This document shows positions 25,017-35,819 of a stretch of DNA of 53,406 nucleotides, piece after piece. Made by a program: the position numbers and the translations under genes. Source of the stretch: Candidatus Methanoperedens nitratireducens (lineage in GTDB: Archaea > Halobacteriota > Methanosarcinia > Methanosarcinales > Methanoperedenaceae); contig NZ_JMIY01000009.1 of the NCBI RefSeq assembly GCF_000685155.1, positions 1-53,406 on the forward strand, written 5' to 3'. Below the pieces are notes generated by a model. That model searched no databases. It saw only the letters and a list, made by a program, of their open reading frames with translations, and was not told where the DNA came from. Position 1 is the first letter of the stretch. Every line of letters begins with the position of its first letter.

Positions 25017-27344
25017 TCAGGTTTTAATACGCGCATAAATAATGCCTGATGCAGTATGGTTTGCATCATCAGATGCAAGTACATCGATAACAAAATCCTC
25101 CTGTCCGGTGAAAGTAATGCTGGTATTAAATGAGGTATTTTCCCCACTGGCTAAATTGCTGATGTTCCATGCGGTTTCTGTTGCAGTGACATTTTCTGGA
25201 AGCAAAACACTGACATTTATATTACTGGCATTTAAACTACCTACATTAGATACAGTGAAATTCAACAGGGCACTCTTACTGATACCAGAAGATACTGGAG
25301 GCTCTAATGTAATAAAATTATTATCTACGGATAATATTGCTGGTATTGTGACCATGTGATGATCATTTAGCGTCTGGTTACCTCCATCATCACTTTCTAT
25401 CTTAAAAGCACATCTTATCCTGGGTTTATTTCTAATTTCATTGGGAGTGACATTCCATGATATAATCTGAGACTCCCCTGCAGACAGGGAATTTACGCTT
25501 CTTATAAGAGGACCGGATATATTATACAAGGGATGGCTGAACTCTACACTCAAATTATTAATGGGATAATCAACAACATTCGTCAGGTTTAAAGAGACAG
25601 TAAATGATTCATCCGGTAAAACCTGTGAAATAATTGTCTGAGCCTTATATGCCGGCACCAGCTCAAAATTCTCAAGATCCATTGCTGATAAGCTTATAGG
25701 TTCGTTCTTTAGGATTGCCTGCGCAATGTAGGTATCTGTGGAATAATAGGTCTCATTTACGAAAAAGATGTACTCTTTTGTGAAGGATGAGTTCGGAAGA
25801 ATTTCTATCGTCTCATTAATACTTGCTATGGGGCTCCCTATAACACCAGTTCCATTCGTATTCAGTTCTGAATCTCCAAAAGCATCCCTTCCATCCTCTC
25901 CTGAACCAATCTTATTAATAGTAACATTAAGGTTAGCTACCAGACTTGTGGAGTTCGGATTACTAACTGTAATATTTGCTCTGATGGGCTCTTTAACTCT
26001 ATATTCTGACCTGTCCAGTACCAGATCAATTATTGGTGGATCGAAAGGTGGATCACTGGCACAACCTGCAGTATCATAGTTTTTATTTTGACACTTTTCT
26101 AAAAGAGAATCAAAAGCATTTCTGTTCCCTCTATCTACATATGAAAAAAGATAATTAAGCCTCAGGTATCCATCATCAAATACCCATGTCCGGTTCCCAA
26201 CTGCGATTTCATATGCATTGCTTCCATAATGTGCACTTTCTCTTGGTGAAGAACCTGTGGCAGGATTGGCCAGATCCTTTTCAGGCGTATGGGGCTCATC
26301 AGTATAATCCATGGCATCAAAGATATACCACTTATCAATGCCTGCAGGGGGATACTCCAGGTAAGCCTCTGTCCATTGATGATAAATAAAACCACCGTTC
26401 TGTATGTTGGTTGCAACCCTTGCCGGTATGCCTATGGTCCTGTAGATTGCTGTCAGGCCATTTGCATAATCTAAACACTGTCCTGTTATTATCGGGCGCT
26501 CTATACCGGAGTAAGCATCCCTGAACTGCCTGACCGTAACCCGGGAGAACATCACATCAATATCAGCACCGTTTGGGCTGTCATAGTATATTACATTTGA
26601 AACCGCATTCATCAGCTTCTCAGCGGTCGTTGATTCATTGATTTCACCGTCTGTCGCGTTTATTACAATCCCGAAGAGGTGTTCATCGAATGGATTCAGT
26701 ACCCGGACACTCTCATTCCATTTCAAATATCTTTGAGCAGCGACACTCCAGTTACTGTAGTAATTATAATTGATTGACTCTTCATCCCTTGTTTCAAAAA
26801 TATTATCATCGTAAAGATAAGCTTTTAGATCTGCATCATCTGAGCTTTGTGGTTTTTGAAATATAGCATAGAAATTCTTTTTCTCTGAACTGGCTAATTC
26901 CTCTCCATTCTCTGATACGATTTTTGCCTTTGCTTCGTATTCACCTACCGGGATATCATCCGGTATCTTACTCCATGCGTTACTCTTCCAATCCCATGTA
27001 GCACTATATACACCTCCAGGTGCATTCTGTACTGTATCCAGTGTTGCAAGCGTAGTCCCCCCTCTAAGAATATCAACCATTATCTTAGAACCGGCAGGCA
27101 ATATGGCTGTTACCTCGAATCTTATTGGTTCATCACCTCTTCTGAAAACTATGTCCTTGTATCTACCTTCATACTGGCGCAATCCCCCGGCAACGCTTAT
27201 ATCAGGCAGTCCGGCGTGAGATGAATTATCAGAGTTAACGCTGAAGGCTTCTGCCTTAACTGTACTATGAAAAGCCATGCTATGAAAAGCCATGAACGCC
27301 AGTATCACTATCCCAAAAACAAGGATTCTGAGCCGAATCGTCAT
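25017..27344 (-). CDS. Secreted transglutaminase-like protein
   Basis: 775-aa exported protein. An N-terminal signal/anchor lies at about 8-24. The region 55-175 reads as an Ig-like domain. A transglutaminase-like core (about 240-370) carries the Cys in GQCLDYANGLTAIYRTIG, the His in YHQWTEAYLEYP and the Asp in IFDAMD. Three or more Ig/CARDB-like repeats follow with many N-glycosylation sequons. It has no C-terminal membrane helix or sorting signal. A cell-surface protease or cross-linking role is inferred. Confidence 0.78.
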   Translation of the reverse strand: MTIRLRILVFGIVILAFMAFHSMAFHSTVKAEAFSVNSDNSSHAGLPDISVAGGLRQYEGRYKDIVFRRGDEPIRFEVTAILPAGSKIMVDILRGGTTLATLDTVQNAPGGVYSATWDWKSNAWSKIPDDIPVGEYEAKAKIVSENGEELASSEKKNFYAIFQKPQSSDDADLKAYLYDDNIFETRDEESINYNYYSNWSVAAQRYLKWNESVRVLNPFDEHLFGIVINATDGEINESTTAEKLMNAVSNVIYYDSPNGADIDVMFSRVTVRQFRDAYSGIERPIITGQCLDYANGLTAIYRTIGIPARVATNIQNGGFIYHQWTEAYLEYPPAGIDKWYIFDAMDYTDEPHTPEKDLANPATGSSPRESAHYGSNAYEIAVGNRTWVFDDGYLRLNYLFSYVDRGNRNAFDSLLEKCQNKNYDTAGCASDPPFDPPIIDLVLDRSEYRVKEPIRANITVSNPNSTSLVANLNVTINKIGSGEDGRDAFGDSELNTNGTGVIGSPIASINETIEILPNSSFTKEYIFFVNETYYSTDTYIAQAILKNEPISLSAMDLENFELVPAYKAQTIISQVLPDESFTVSLNLTNVVDYPINNLSVEFSHPLYNISGPLIRSVNSLSAGESQIISWNVTPNEIRNKPRIRCAFKIESDDGGNQTLNDHHMVTIPAILSVDNNFITLEPPVSSGISKSALLNFTVSNVGSLNASNINVSVLLPENVTATETAWNISNLASGENTSFNTSITFTGQEDFVIDVLASDDANHTASGIIYARIKT

Positions 27345-27517
27345 GTTCCTCCTTCATTTTGATCTAACCCGCAATGAGTAAACAGCTATTCAAGAGTCGG
27401 TCATGATAACACAAAAAGCTTGTGGACGACAGGAGACCATACAATAATTCCAGCATCTAAACCTGGTTGACGCTATAGTTAAGTATATTCTAATGATGCG
27501 ACATACCACACACTATT

Positions 27518-28669
27518 ATGAAACAGGTATATATGGATCACAGTGCCACCACTGCAGTAGATCCTGAGGTCACAGAGGCCATGCTTCCTTATTTCTCAGA
27601 GAGATTTGGCAATCCCTCAAGTCTATATACTATTGGAAGACAGTCAAGAAGAGCCATAGAGGAGGCACGGCAAAAAGTAGCGGATCTTATCGGTGCTAAA
27701 AAAGAGGAGATAATATTCACAGGAAGCGGCACTGAATCAGATAATCTTGCCATAAAAGGAACAGTATATAAAAACAGGAAAAAAGGCGATCATATAATAA
27801 CAAGTTCGATCGAACACCATGCTGTCCTGAATACATGCAAATATCTTGAAACACAGGGATTCAGGGTCACCTATCTCCCTGTAAATAAGGACGGACTTGT
27901 CAACCCTGATGATGTTGAAAATGCGATCACGCCACAGACCATACTCATATCAATTATGCATGCAAACAACGAGATTGGCACAATCCAGCCCATAGAAGAG
28001 ATTGGTAAGCTCGCAAAAGAAAAGGATATTCCCTTTCATACGGATGCTGTCCAGACCGGAGGAAAGCTCCCGATCAATGTGGATGCAATCGGTGTTGATC
28101 TTCTGTCCATATCAGCTCACAAGATGTACGGACCAAAAGGTGTCGGAGTGCTTTATATGAGGAAAGGAGTTCGCATAGAACCCCTGATACATGGGGGAGG
28201 GCATGAGAGAGGTATCCGCTCAAGTACAGAGAATGTCCCCGGAATCGTTGGTTTTGGGAAGGCGGCTGAGCTTGCAAAGAAACGCCTGCCAGAAGAGGCA
28301 GGAGTAGTAAAACTGAGGGATTCGCTTATCAGGGGTGTACTTGAGATTGATGATTCATACCTTAACGGCCATCCCACAAAACGACTTCCAAATAATGCAA
28401 ATTTCAGGTTCAGTTATATAGAAGGTGAATCCATGGTACTGAACCTGGATATGAGAGGAGTCGCAGCATCGACCGGTTCTGCCTGTTCGTCCACATCCCT
28501 TGAGCCATCTCACGTCCTTTTAGCAATAGGCTTAAGACCTGAAGAGGCGCATGGCTCTCTCAGATTGACTCTTGGGCTTGATAATACGCAGGAAGATGTG
28601 GATTACGTCGTTTCAATATTACCCGAAATCGTGAATAAGCTTAGAATGATGTCACCACTGGCAAGGTGA
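27518..28669 (+). CDS. iscS: Cysteine desulfurase (IscS/NifS-like)
   Basis: 383-aa PLP enzyme that takes sulfur from cysteine for Fe-S clusters. MDHSATTAVDPEVTEAMLPY starts just after the N-terminus. Other motifs are SSIEHHAVLNTCKYLE (about 93-108), the PLP-lysine motif SISAHKMYGPKGVGVLY (about 198-214) and the sulfur-carrying Cys in STGSACSS (about 322-329). The iscU gene follows after 4 bp. Confidence 0.95.
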   Translation: MKQVYMDHSATTAVDPEVTEAMLPYFSERFGNPSSLYTIGRQSRRAIEEARQKVADLIGAKKEEIIFTGSGTESDNLAIKGTVYKNRKKGDHIITSSIEHHAVLNTCKYLETQGFRVTYLPVNKDGLVNPDDVENAITPQTILISIMHANNEIGTIQPIEEIGKLAKEKDIPFHTDAVQTGGKLPINVDAIGVDLLSISAHKMYGPKGVGVLYMRKGVRIEPLIHGGGHERGIRSSTENVPGIVGFGKAAELAKKRLPEEAGVVKLRDSLIRGVLEIDDSYLNGHPTKRLPNNANFRFSYIEGESMVLNLDMRGVAASTGSACSSTSLEPSHVLLAIGLRPEEAHGSLRLTLGLDNTQEDVDYVVSILPEIVNKLRMMSPLAR

Positions 28670-28673
28670 GATA

Positions 28674-29057
28674 ATGACTGACGGATACAGTGAAAAAGTT
28701 ATGGAGCATTTTGCCAACCCGCGCAATGTTGGTGAGATAAATGATGCTGATGGTATCGGAAAAGTAGGGAATCCAGTATGCGGCGACCTTATGTGGATAT
28801 ATATAAAGGTAAAAGACAACCGGCTTGAAGATGTGAAATTCAAGACATTCGGATGTGGCGCAGCGATTGCCACAAGCAGCATGATTACTGAAATGGCAAA
28901 AGGCAAGACTATTGAGGAGGCGCTTAAAATCACGCGTAGTGATGTGGCAGAAGCGCTTGATGGGCTGCCCTCTGTAAAGATGCATTGCTCGAATCTTGCA
29001 GCAGATGGCTTGCATGCTGCAATAAAGGATTATTTTGAAAAATCAGGGAAAAAATGA
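28674..29057 (+). CDS. iscU: Iron-sulfur cluster scaffold IscU
   Basis: 127-aa scaffold on which [2Fe-2S]/[4Fe-4S] clusters are built. The three ligand cysteines are visible in GNPVCGDLM (about 36-44), FKTFGCGAAIATSSM (about 59-73) and KMHCSNLAADG (about 103-113), along with the VMEHFANPRNVG start typical of the family. It lies between iscS and an HTH gene that overlaps its stop by 4 bp. Confidence 0.95.
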   Translation: MTDGYSEKVMEHFANPRNVGEINDADGIGKVGNPVCGDLMWIYIKVKDNRLEDVKFKTFGCGAAIATSSMITEMAKGKTIEEALKITRSDVAEALDGLPSVKMHCSNLAADGLHAAIKDYFEKSGKK

Positions 29058-29407
29058 GACCGCCATGTGAAATAGTGGTACAGAAAGTACTTCCTGCGAT
29101 CCGTGCAGAACTCGCCAGGATAATGCTTGAGTCAGGACTGCCGCAGCAGGAGGTTGCAAGCAGGCTTTGTCTCTCAAAAGCCGCAATCTCACAGTATGTA
29201 AGTGCAAAGAGAGGAAGATATATGCCATTCCCCCCTGATACCGAGGAAAAAATAAAAGAACTGGCAAAGAGCCTTGCGGAAGACTTAGAGGTGAATGATG
29301 CTGTAAGCAGTCTGTGCGCTGTGTGCAGGGATATCCAGTCATCTGGATGGCTATGCAAGGAACATATGCAGAAGAACAATCAGTGTACTTATTGCCTCAA
29401 GAGATAA
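29054..29407 (+). CDS. HTH regulator with C-terminal Cys cluster
   Basis: 117-aa protein with an XRE-like HTH (ARIMLESGLPQQEVASRLCL, SKAAISQYVSAKRG, about residues 20-55). The C-terminus holds CX2CX9CX2HX6CX2C (about 88-115). Such a cysteine set can bind zinc or an Fe-S cluster. Overlap with iscU (ATGA) suggests it senses Fe-S status or iron and controls the isc operon, as IscR does in bacteria but from another family. It looks like the archaeal predicted regulators of COG2522. Confidence 0.82.
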   Translation: MRPPCEIVVQKVLPAIRAELARIMLESGLPQQEVASRLCLSKAAISQYVSAKRGRYMPFPPDTEEKIKELAKSLAEDLEVNDAVSSLCAVCRDIQSSGWLCKEHMQKNNQCTYCLKR

Positions 29408-29426
29408 TTATTGACATCTTGACTAC

Positions 29427-30695
29427 CTAATCTGCTACTTCCAGATCGCCTCCTTCCTCAGTTTGTGTGGGCGTTGGGGTTACAGTTGGTGTTGGAGACT
29501 CAGTTTGTGTGGGTGTTGGGGTCTCAGTTGGTATGGGCGTTGGAGTCTCAGTTGGTGTAGGTGTTGTAGTTACTGTTGGTATGGGTGTTGGAGTCTCAGT
29601 TGGTGTAGGTGTTGGGGTTACTACCGGGGTTGCTGTGGATTCTGGAGTAGTTGTGGGTGAGGGTGTTGCTGTTGCTGTAGGCGTGGGTGTTGGGATCTCA
29701 GTTGGTATGGGCGTTGGAGTCTCAGTTGGTATGGGCGTTGGAGTCTCAGTTGGTATGGGCGTTGGGGTTACTACCGGGGTTGCTGTGGGTTCTGAAGTTG
29801 TTGTGGGTGAAGGTGTTGCTGTTTGAGTTGATGTTGGTGTAGGTGTGGAAGTATTGGTCGGTGTAGGTGTTGGAGTTGCTGTTGGTATAGGCGTTGGAGC
29901 CATTGTTGCCGCAGGTGCAGGAGCAGGAGGTGCTGTAGGCCAAAAATACCAGGGAGGTATTGTTGGCCATGGATTTAATGCTGGTTCTGAGGATGGTGTT
30001 GATGCTGGTGCAGGGGCTGGCGTAGATGAAATTACTATCGGCGCAGATGAAGGTACAGCAGTTTCAATAATATTGATCTTCATGCTCTCGGATACAGGGT
30101 CTATATCACCTGATTGCAGCACCAGTGAGCTCTCAAGCATGGTAGGCTCTGATGGTGCTTTCAACTGAAGGTAGCCGCGTGTTTCACCAGGCGATATATT
30201 CCCTAATTTTAGGGTATCAGAGTCGATATTAAAGTTGGATTTTGCCTCAGAGAGGTTCAATCCCGCTAATTTAATTGTTGCATTATGTATTGTTCTTGAG
30301 GAGGGATTGTATATCCTGAAAGAGACCATGTAGCTATCATCGGTCTTGATATTATATGGATAGTACATATAAAGAAGTACGGAACTGTTTGTTTCTGGCA
30401 CCTCAGGTTCTATTGCTCCAAAGGCATTAGTGCTGCTCCCAATTCTCTCAGGCAGGTACATAGCCTGGGCAAAGAAGTAGAACATCCCGCCTGCTAAGAA
30501 CAGTATTCCGATCAGGAAACCTGTCTTTGCGATCTGGATTTTAAGACTCTTCTCTTCCCTGAAGGTCTCTTTTATTCTAAATGCAATGTATAGTGTTATA
30601 GCTGAAAGGGCTATTATTGTGAATGCAACCGCAATTCCAATCCCAATTATGCTAAAATTCATTATCCTAATTCCTCCCGTTTTGGTTTTTCCCAT
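29427..30695 (-). CDS. Membrane protein with long Thr/Pro stalk
   Basis: 422-aa protein with two hydrophobic segments (about 13-34 and 51-70), an external beta-type domain (about 95-215) and a C-terminal stalk of roughly 190 residues made of T/P/S/E repeats such as [12 protein letters not shown]. The stalk is probably O-glycosylated and extends from the cell. Its 5' end overlaps the glycosyltransferase gene by 34 bp, which suggests co-translation and perhaps glycosylation by that enzyme. Confidence 0.65.
   Translation of the reverse strand: MGKTKTGGIRIMNFSIIGIGIAVAFTIIALSAITLYIAFRIKETFREEKSLKIQIAKTGFLIGILFLAGGMFYFFAQAMYLPERIGSSTNAFGAIEPEVPETNSSVLLYMYYPYNIKTDDSYMVSFRIYNPSSRTIHNATIKLAGLNLSEAKSNFNIDSDTLKLGNISPGETRGYLQLKAPSEPTMLESSLVLQSGDIDPVSESMKINIIETAVPSSAPIVISSTPAPAPASTPSSEPALNPWPTIPPWYFWPTAPPAPAPAATMAPTPIPTATPTPTPTNTSTPTPTSTQTATPSPTTTSEPTATPVVTPTPIPTETPTPIPTETPTPIPTEIPTPTPTATATPSPTTTPESTATPVVTPTPTPTETPTPIPTVTTTPTPTETPTPIPTETPTPTQTESPTPTVTPTPTQTEEGGDLEVAD
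29461..29900. repeat. Low-complexity tandem repeats coding the Thr/Pro stalk
   Basis: Related GGTGTTGG-AGTCTCAGTTGG-type units of 12-24 bp repeat throughout and differ by point changes. Long open frames of Gly/Val on the plus strand are a by-product of this composition, not genes. Confidence 0.8.
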
Positions 30696-32011
30696 CTCAT
30701 AGTAAGGTTCAGTGACTCTTCAACGAATGCCATAATGCCTACTCCATCATTGAAGACACTATAGAACAGGTACAGGGGACTTACAAGTATCTCCTTAATA
30801 CCTGGCTTTGGATCTATCAGCACAGCATAGATAGAGACTCCAACAGTTAATACCCAGTATACAAGCATCCCTGAGGTAAGTGAGTTCATATCTGCGCCGT
30901 AAAGACTTGATATAAGCAGTGTGAAAAGCAAAACCATGTTTAGCAAGGATGAGCCTAACTCAAGCCACATGTACGGTACTCCAATTATCCCGGCTGTACC
31001 GTATCTCGGATTGAGGTACATCTTCTGGTACTTTGCCAGAACCTGGGCCATACCGCGATACCATCTTCTTCTCTGCTTCATGAAATCTTCTATGCTCTCA
31101 GGTGCCTGCGTGAAGGCTATTGCCCGGGACTCATACTCCACATGATAGCCTGCCTGCAGGATCTTCATGGTTATATCAAAATCCTCAGCAAAGGTATCCT
31201 GCGGGAAATAGCCTATCTCCTTGAGAACCTGGGTTTTCAGAGCTGCTATAGCACCTGGCACTATCATAACGCAGTGCAGGAGAGATTGCGACTTTCGTCC
31301 AAGGTTTATGGCTGTAGTGTACTCAAGTGATTGCAAGATTTTCAATAGACCTGTTGGTTTATCTATCTTTACATTGCCCGCTACTGCGCCAAGGCGAGGG
31401 TTACTATCGAAGCGTCTTGAGATCCACTTAAGGGCATCAGGATGCAGCTTTGAATCAGCATCAACTGTGATCACTACGTCACCCGATGAGTTCCTGATGC
31501 CTGTGTTAATGGCACCTGGCTTTCCCGTATTTTTCTGACGTATGACTTTTACTCCTTTATCCGAATGTTTTGAGGCCTCATTAAAAGTGTTATCCGACGA
31601 CCCATCATCAACCACTATAACCTCATAGGATGGATAATTTAGATCCAGCATTGATTTTATGCAACTGGATATTGTGACTTCTTCATTATAGGCCGGAACG
31701 ATTATAGAGATCTTAATGAACTCATCGATTTCCTTTTTCTTTTTTATAACACTTGAGATAAATGGGGCCACAAAAGTATAGATAAAAGAGAGAGAGCAGA
31801 AACTGACAAGGCGGAAAATAAGAATAAAAAGCGACCCATAAAAAAATGCTTCAATCAAAAAAGCATAATTAAATATGGAACTATAATCCGGAACCCTGAT
31901 CTGAGTCAATATATCTATGGCTGAGGCATAAGCAGGGGTTACCAGTACCAGTGACTGTACCAGTGCAGCTGCAAAGAGCAACCGCACAGTACCTCTCATC
32001 AGTCTCATCAA
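30662..32011 (-). CDS. Family 2 glycosyltransferase, membrane-bound
   Basis: 449-aa processive-type GT2 enzyme. Membrane segments near the N-terminus are followed by a catalytic domain: IVPAYNEEVTISSCIKSML (about 107-125), VVDDGSSDNTFNEA (about 136-149), ITVDADSKLHPDAL (about 183-196), DTFAEDFDITMKI (about 274-286) and the QRRRWYRGMAQ motif (about 318-328). Several C-terminal helices follow. It probably polymerises a surface glycan or glycosylates surface proteins. Confidence 0.9.
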   Translation of the reverse strand: MMRLMRGTVRLLFAAALVQSLVLVTPAYASAIDILTQIRVPDYSSIFNYAFLIEAFFYGSLFILIFRLVSFCSLSFIYTFVAPFISSVIKKKKEIDEFIKISIIVPAYNEEVTISSCIKSMLDLNYPSYEVIVVDDGSSDNTFNEASKHSDKGVKVIRQKNTGKPGAINTGIRNSSGDVVITVDADSKLHPDALKWISRRFDSNPRLGAVAGNVKIDKPTGLLKILQSLEYTTAINLGRKSQSLLHCVMIVPGAIAALKTQVLKEIGYFPQDTFAEDFDITMKILQAGYHVEYESRAIAFTQAPESIEDFMKQRRRWYRGMAQVLAKYQKMYLNPRYGTAGIIGVPYMWLELGSSLLNMVLLFTLLISSLYGADMNSLTSGMLVYWVLTVGVSIYAVLIDPKPGIKEILVSPLYLFYSVFNDGVGIMAFVEESLNLTMRWEKPKREELG

Positions 32012-32165
32012 AGGCCAACATAGCCACTAGAAGCATAAACACATCGATAGTTTGTTTTGGATTTCTTTTATCTTTTAGTATTTAATATGGTTTATTCTGG
32101 TTTTTTATGGTTTACAAATGGTTTTTTAGATTTAAAATTATCCCATTAACATAGAATCTAATTTA

Positions 32166-33446
32166 TCACCGCTCAAAGTTAAAATTCTGCTTGACAATCT
32201 TAAGGGCACAGTAATTACCGCACATGGTACATGCCTCTTCATCCTCTGGCGAGCGGCTATTCCGAATGGATTTTGCATGTTCAGGGTCAATCGCAAGCTC
32301 GTACATCCTGTCCCACTTTAGATCACGCCTTGCTCTCCCCATATCAAGATCACGCTCCCTATCCCCGTTCTTCACCATATCACCGATATGGGCTGCAATC
32401 CTCGCTGTCATTACGCCCTGCCTCACATCCTCTATGTTTGGAAGCGCCAGGTGCTCTGCCGGGGTCACATAGCAGATAAAATCAGCACCACAGGCGCTTG
32501 ATATGGATGCGCCGATGGCAGCCACTATATGGTCGTACCCGGGCGCTATATCTGTAACCAGGGGTCCGAGCATGTAGAATGGCTTTTCCCCGCTTAAACG
32601 CTTCATGAGCTTCACGTTTGCATCTATCTCATCTATCGGGATGTGGCCAGGCCCTTCTACGATTGTCTGAACGCCTGCTTCGTGAGATCTATCTGATAGC
32701 TCAGCGTTCATGATAAGCTCCTGGATCTGTGCCCTGTCGGTCGAATCGTGTATTGCGCCCGCGCGCATCCCGTTGCCCATGCTGAGCGTGACCTCGTGCT
32801 CCTTCATGATCTCAAGCAGATAATCGAACTCACTGTATAAGGGGTTCTCTTTCTCATTATGCAGCATCCATGCTGTCATGAACGCACCTCCCCGGGAGCA
32901 GAGACCCCCGAAGCGCCCCTGTATTTTGAGCCTCTCGACTGTCAGCAGGTTAATGCCTGTATGGATTGCCATGAAATTGGTCCCCAGCTTTGCCTGCTCT
33001 GCTGTGATCCTGAACAGTTCATCCTCTTTCATATCAACGGCAGAACCGTATCTGCGGATTGCCTCTATAAAAGCCTGGTACAGGGGCACGCTTCCAACAG
33101 AGAGGGTCGTGGAATCAATCACCTTTTTCCTGATCTCATAGAAATCCCCGCCAGTTGAGAGCTCCATGAGCGTGTCTGCGCCTGCCGCCTCAGCTACCCT
33201 TGCCTTCTCTATCTCCGTATCGATATCGACGATATCCGAGGATGTTCCTATTGATGCGTTCACTTTTGTATGCAGCCCTTTTCCTATCCCGCAGGGCTTT
33301 GTATAGCGGTATGGACTAACCGGGATAACGATGCGGCCATTTGCTATCCCGCGCCGTACGAACTCGGGTTCAACGCCCTCGTCCTCTGCTACCTTTTCCA
33401 TCTCTTCTGTCAGATTGCCTTTTTTTGCTTCAGTTATAAGACTCAT
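32166..33446 (-). CDS. thiC: Phosphomethylpyrimidine synthase ThiC
   Basis: 426-aa radical-SAM enzyme that turns aminoimidazole ribotide into HMP-phosphate for thiamine. Family motifs are [20 protein letters not shown] (about 63-82), [15 protein letters not shown] (about 157-171), [20 protein letters not shown] (about 221-240), [11 protein letters not shown] and [15 protein letters not shown]. The C-terminal Cys motif is CTMCGNYC (about 409-416). I see no TPP riboswitch signature upstream. Confidence 0.95.
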   Translation of the reverse strand: MSLITEAKKGNLTEEMEKVAEDEGVEPEFVRRGIANGRIVIPVSPYRYTKPCGIGKGLHTKVNASIGTSSDIVDIDTEIEKARVAEAAGADTLMELSTGGDFYEIRKKVIDSTTLSVGSVPLYQAFIEAIRRYGSAVDMKEDELFRITAEQAKLGTNFMAIHTGINLLTVERLKIQGRFGGLCSRGGAFMTAWMLHNEKENPLYSEFDYLLEIMKEHEVTLSMGNGMRAGAIHDSTDRAQIQELIMNAELSDRSHEAGVQTIVEGPGHIPIDEIDANVKLMKRLSGEKPFYMLGPLVTDIAPGYDHIVAAIGASISSACGADFICYVTPAEHLALPNIEDVRQGVMTARIAAHIGDMVKNGDRERDLDMGRARRDLKWDRMYELAIDPEHAKSIRNSRSPEDEEACTMCGNYCALKIVKQNFNFER

Positions 33447-33519
33447 AATTGATGCAGAAAGAAGGATAATTGTATTTAAATATGCTTAATCAACAAAATT
33501 GAATTGAGATCAAGTTTAC

Positions 33520-33562
33520 TTGAGAAGATTTAACCGCAGATGCAAGAAGATGGACGCAGATC
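33520..33562. repeat. GCAGATG-type intergenic words upstream of thiC
   Basis: CCGCAGATGCAAG and GGACGCAGATCAATG occur here; similar GCAGAT-rich words are common in intergenic DNA of many prokaryotes. Only two words are present, so this is a minor observation. Confidence 0.3.
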
Positions 33563-33576
33563 AATGATAGATACGG

Positions 33577-33786
33577 CTATCCTGTAAGATATAATGACCA
33601 TAATAGAACTGCTACGATTGTTATAAATGTAATCAGGTTCGCAGGAATCAAATCAACCATAACAGAAACTACAACCACCAGGATAAAATAGAACATTAGC
33701 ATAAAAGCTACGATCAGGAGAAGTAAGCGTTCAGAAAATGCTGGTCTATAGTTTAGTTTTTTTAATGGATATGATTGCCATCCCAT
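33577..33786 (-). CDS. Small two-helix membrane protein
   Basis: From the ATG at 33786 the product is 69 aa (MGWQSYPLKKLNYRPAFSER...) with two adjacent hydrophobic helices (LLLLIVAFMLMFYFILVVVV and a second to the C-terminus). The longer frame to 33864 runs into repeat A and lacks a ribosome site, so I prefer the shorter start. Function unknown. Confidence 0.5.
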   Translation of the reverse strand: MGWQSYPLKKLNYRPAFSERLLLLIVAFMLMFYFILVVVVSVMVDLIPANLITFITIVAVLLWSLYLTG

Positions 33787-33860
33787 GTCACAACGCCCCG
33801 GTTGAAATGCTCTTATCTCATATAAATGGTTTGTGATATGTTTCTGAAAGGCTCCTGGCT

Positions 33861-33993
33861 TCACACAGATATCACACCCTTATTTATATATATGAAACCT
33901 TAAAAGCTGTCCGGATTTCCCCCCCACTTCCACAAAAACTATTTTTCCTGTCTTAGCAGGCAAAAAAAGGGGGAAATCCACCTATCAAATCAA
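33861..33993 (-). repeat. Dispersed repeat A, copy 3
   Basis: Minus-strand copy. The outer arms at 33913-33923 and 33969-33979 are GGATTTCCCCC/GGGGGAAATCC, and the inner CCTG/CAGG hairpin has a different loop (CTAAGA on the minus strand). A TTTTAAGG run, a CATATATATAAATA box and GTGTGATATCTGTGTGA follow. It lies just downstream of the thermosome gene in the same orientation, so a terminator or 3'-UTR role fits. Confidence 0.82.
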
Positions 33994-34062
33994 TGGTTGA
34001 AAACGGTTCTAATTTTCACGGTCATGGCAAAACATAAAGGGGAAGTCCCTCTGTTCCAGAGT

Positions 34063-35703
34063 TCAATACCCCCCAGGACCTGGTGGTGGTGCTCCAGGCA
34101 TTCTCTCCCTGCCTGCTGATATGACATCATCTATTCGCAGTATCATGGACGCAGCCTCGGTTGCTGAGTCTATAGCCTGGATCTTTACACGCAGGGGTTC
34201 GATTATACCCGTCCTGGCCATATCCACTACCTTACCAGCGTAAATGTCTATGCCTGCATCTTTAACTCCCCTCTCGTGCTGACCCCTTAACTCCACGAGC
34301 ATATCTATGCTGCTGAGACCTGAATTCTCTGCAAGAGCTTTTGGGACTATGTCAACAGCCTCAGCGAATTTATACACTGCAAGCTGCTCCCTGCCCTTTA
34401 GAGAGGCAGCATACTTTCGCAGCCCCAGGCTGACCTCAATTTCAGGTGCGCCGGCGCCTGCCACATATCTACCATCCTCTATAACCGTGCCTACCACTCT
34501 GATGGCATCGTTGAACGTTGTTTCCATGCTCTCCACCACATGCTTTGTCCCTCCGCGCAGCAATACTGTAACAGATTTGGGATTAGAGCACTCACGCACA
34601 AAGATGAGTTTTTTCTCGCCTATCCTGACCTCCTCTGCTATACAGGCTCCACCCAGGTCTGAATCAGAGATCGCTTCAAGATCAGTCAGTATTTTTGCTC
34701 TTGTCGCTCTTGATAGCTTCTCCATGTCTTTTTCGCTTACATTTTTCACTGCCAGAATATTAGATTTTGCAAGGTAGTACTCAGCTACATCATCTATTCC
34801 CTTCTTGCAGAATACAACATTCGCTCCGCTGTTCTCTATCTTATGAACCATATCTCGAATTAGATCTTCCTCCTGGTCAAGGAACAGCATCATCTGCTCA
34901 GGCGTGGTTATATCTATCCTGGACTTTGTCTCTGTCTTCCTGATCTCAATTGCTCTATTGAGCAGTAGTATCCTGGCATCCTCTATTATCCGGGGCATGT
35001 TGATACTTGCACGCTCTTTATCTATAACAACACCAAGGATCAGCTCTGAATCCTCAACACTTCCTCCCTCCAATTTCTCTATCTTTATCTCATCAGGGTC
35101 AACTTTTCTCCCATCGCTGACATCAGTGACAGCTTTTACTGCTTCCACTGCAATCTTAGCAAGCCTCGTTTTCATGGAGTGATCTTCCCTGCCCTTGATC
35201 GCTGTGGTGGCTATATTCATGAGGATATCCTCCTGCTCTGGTGAAACATGTTTTGCGAGCGACTCCAGGATCTCCTTGGATTTATCTACCGCAATCCTGT
35301 AACCTTTTACGATAATGGTTGGATGCACTCCCATATCAAAAAGCTCTTCAGCCTTTGCCAGTAGCTCTCCAGCCAGGACAACTGCCGTTGTCGTACCGTC
35401 TCCAATCTCTTCATCCTGGGTTTTAGCGACTTCTACGATCATCTTTGCAGCAGGATGCTCGATATCCATCTCCTTCAGGATATATGCGCCATCCCCTGTT
35501 ATAATCACATCTCCCAGTGAGTTTACCAGCATTTTGTCCATGCCCTTTGGGCCAAGCGTGGTCTTTACTGCGGCAGCAACAGCCCTGGCAGCCGTGATAT
35601 TGGCACTCTGGGCGTCCCTTCCTTTTGATCTCTGGGTACCTTCCTTCAGTATCAGTACAGGAACTCCGCCCATCTGCCCTGCAGAGCTGACCTCTCTCCT
35701 CAT
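34063..35703 (-). CDS. ths: Thermosome subunit (group II chaperonin)
   Basis: 546-aa ATP-dependent protein-folding chaperonin of the cytoplasm. The N-terminus has [20 protein letters not shown]. ATPase motifs are [13 protein letters not shown] (about 49-61), [15 protein letters not shown] (about 97-111) and, near the C-terminus, [13 protein letters not shown] and [12 protein letters not shown]. The tail ends [11 protein letters not shown], where many family members end in Gly-Met repeats. The start at 35703 is preceded by GGTGAG. Confidence 0.96.
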   Translation of the reverse strand: MRREVSSAGQMGGVPVLILKEGTQRSKGRDAQSANITAARAVAAAVKTTLGPKGMDKMLVNSLGDVIITGDGAYILKEMDIEHPAAKMIVEVAKTQDEEIGDGTTTAVVLAGELLAKAEELFDMGVHPTIIVKGYRIAVDKSKEILESLAKHVSPEQEDILMNIATTAIKGREDHSMKTRLAKIAVEAVKAVTDVSDGRKVDPDEIKIEKLEGGSVEDSELILGVVIDKERASINMPRIIEDARILLLNRAIEIRKTETKSRIDITTPEQMMLFLDQEEDLIRDMVHKIENSGANVVFCKKGIDDVAEYYLAKSNILAVKNVSEKDMEKLSRATRAKILTDLEAISDSDLGGACIAEEVRIGEKKLIFVRECSNPKSVTVLLRGGTKHVVESMETTFNDAIRVVGTVIEDGRYVAGAGAPEIEVSLGLRKYAASLKGREQLAVYKFAEAVDIVPKALAENSGLSSIDMLVELRGQHERGVKDAGIDIYAGKVVDMARTGIIEPLRVKIQAIDSATEAASMILRIDDVISAGRERMPGAPPPGPGGY

Positions 35704-35819
35704 CTCACCTATATTTCTAATAATTTATCCCTCCACTAATAGTAAAACCTGATTGTTTTCTATTTGTAGAATTGTTTTGTGGCTCTATTAATAAGTATCG
35801 CTCAGCTCCAAAAAAAAAT

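Noticed and set aside
29463-30168. Long Gly/Val-rich open frames on the plus strand
   Set aside because: They are the antisense of the Thr/Pro repeat stalk; the composition keeps all frames open.
33447-33576. TPP riboswitch before thiC
   Set aside because: No CTGAGA or matching second-arm motif is seen on the minus strand.
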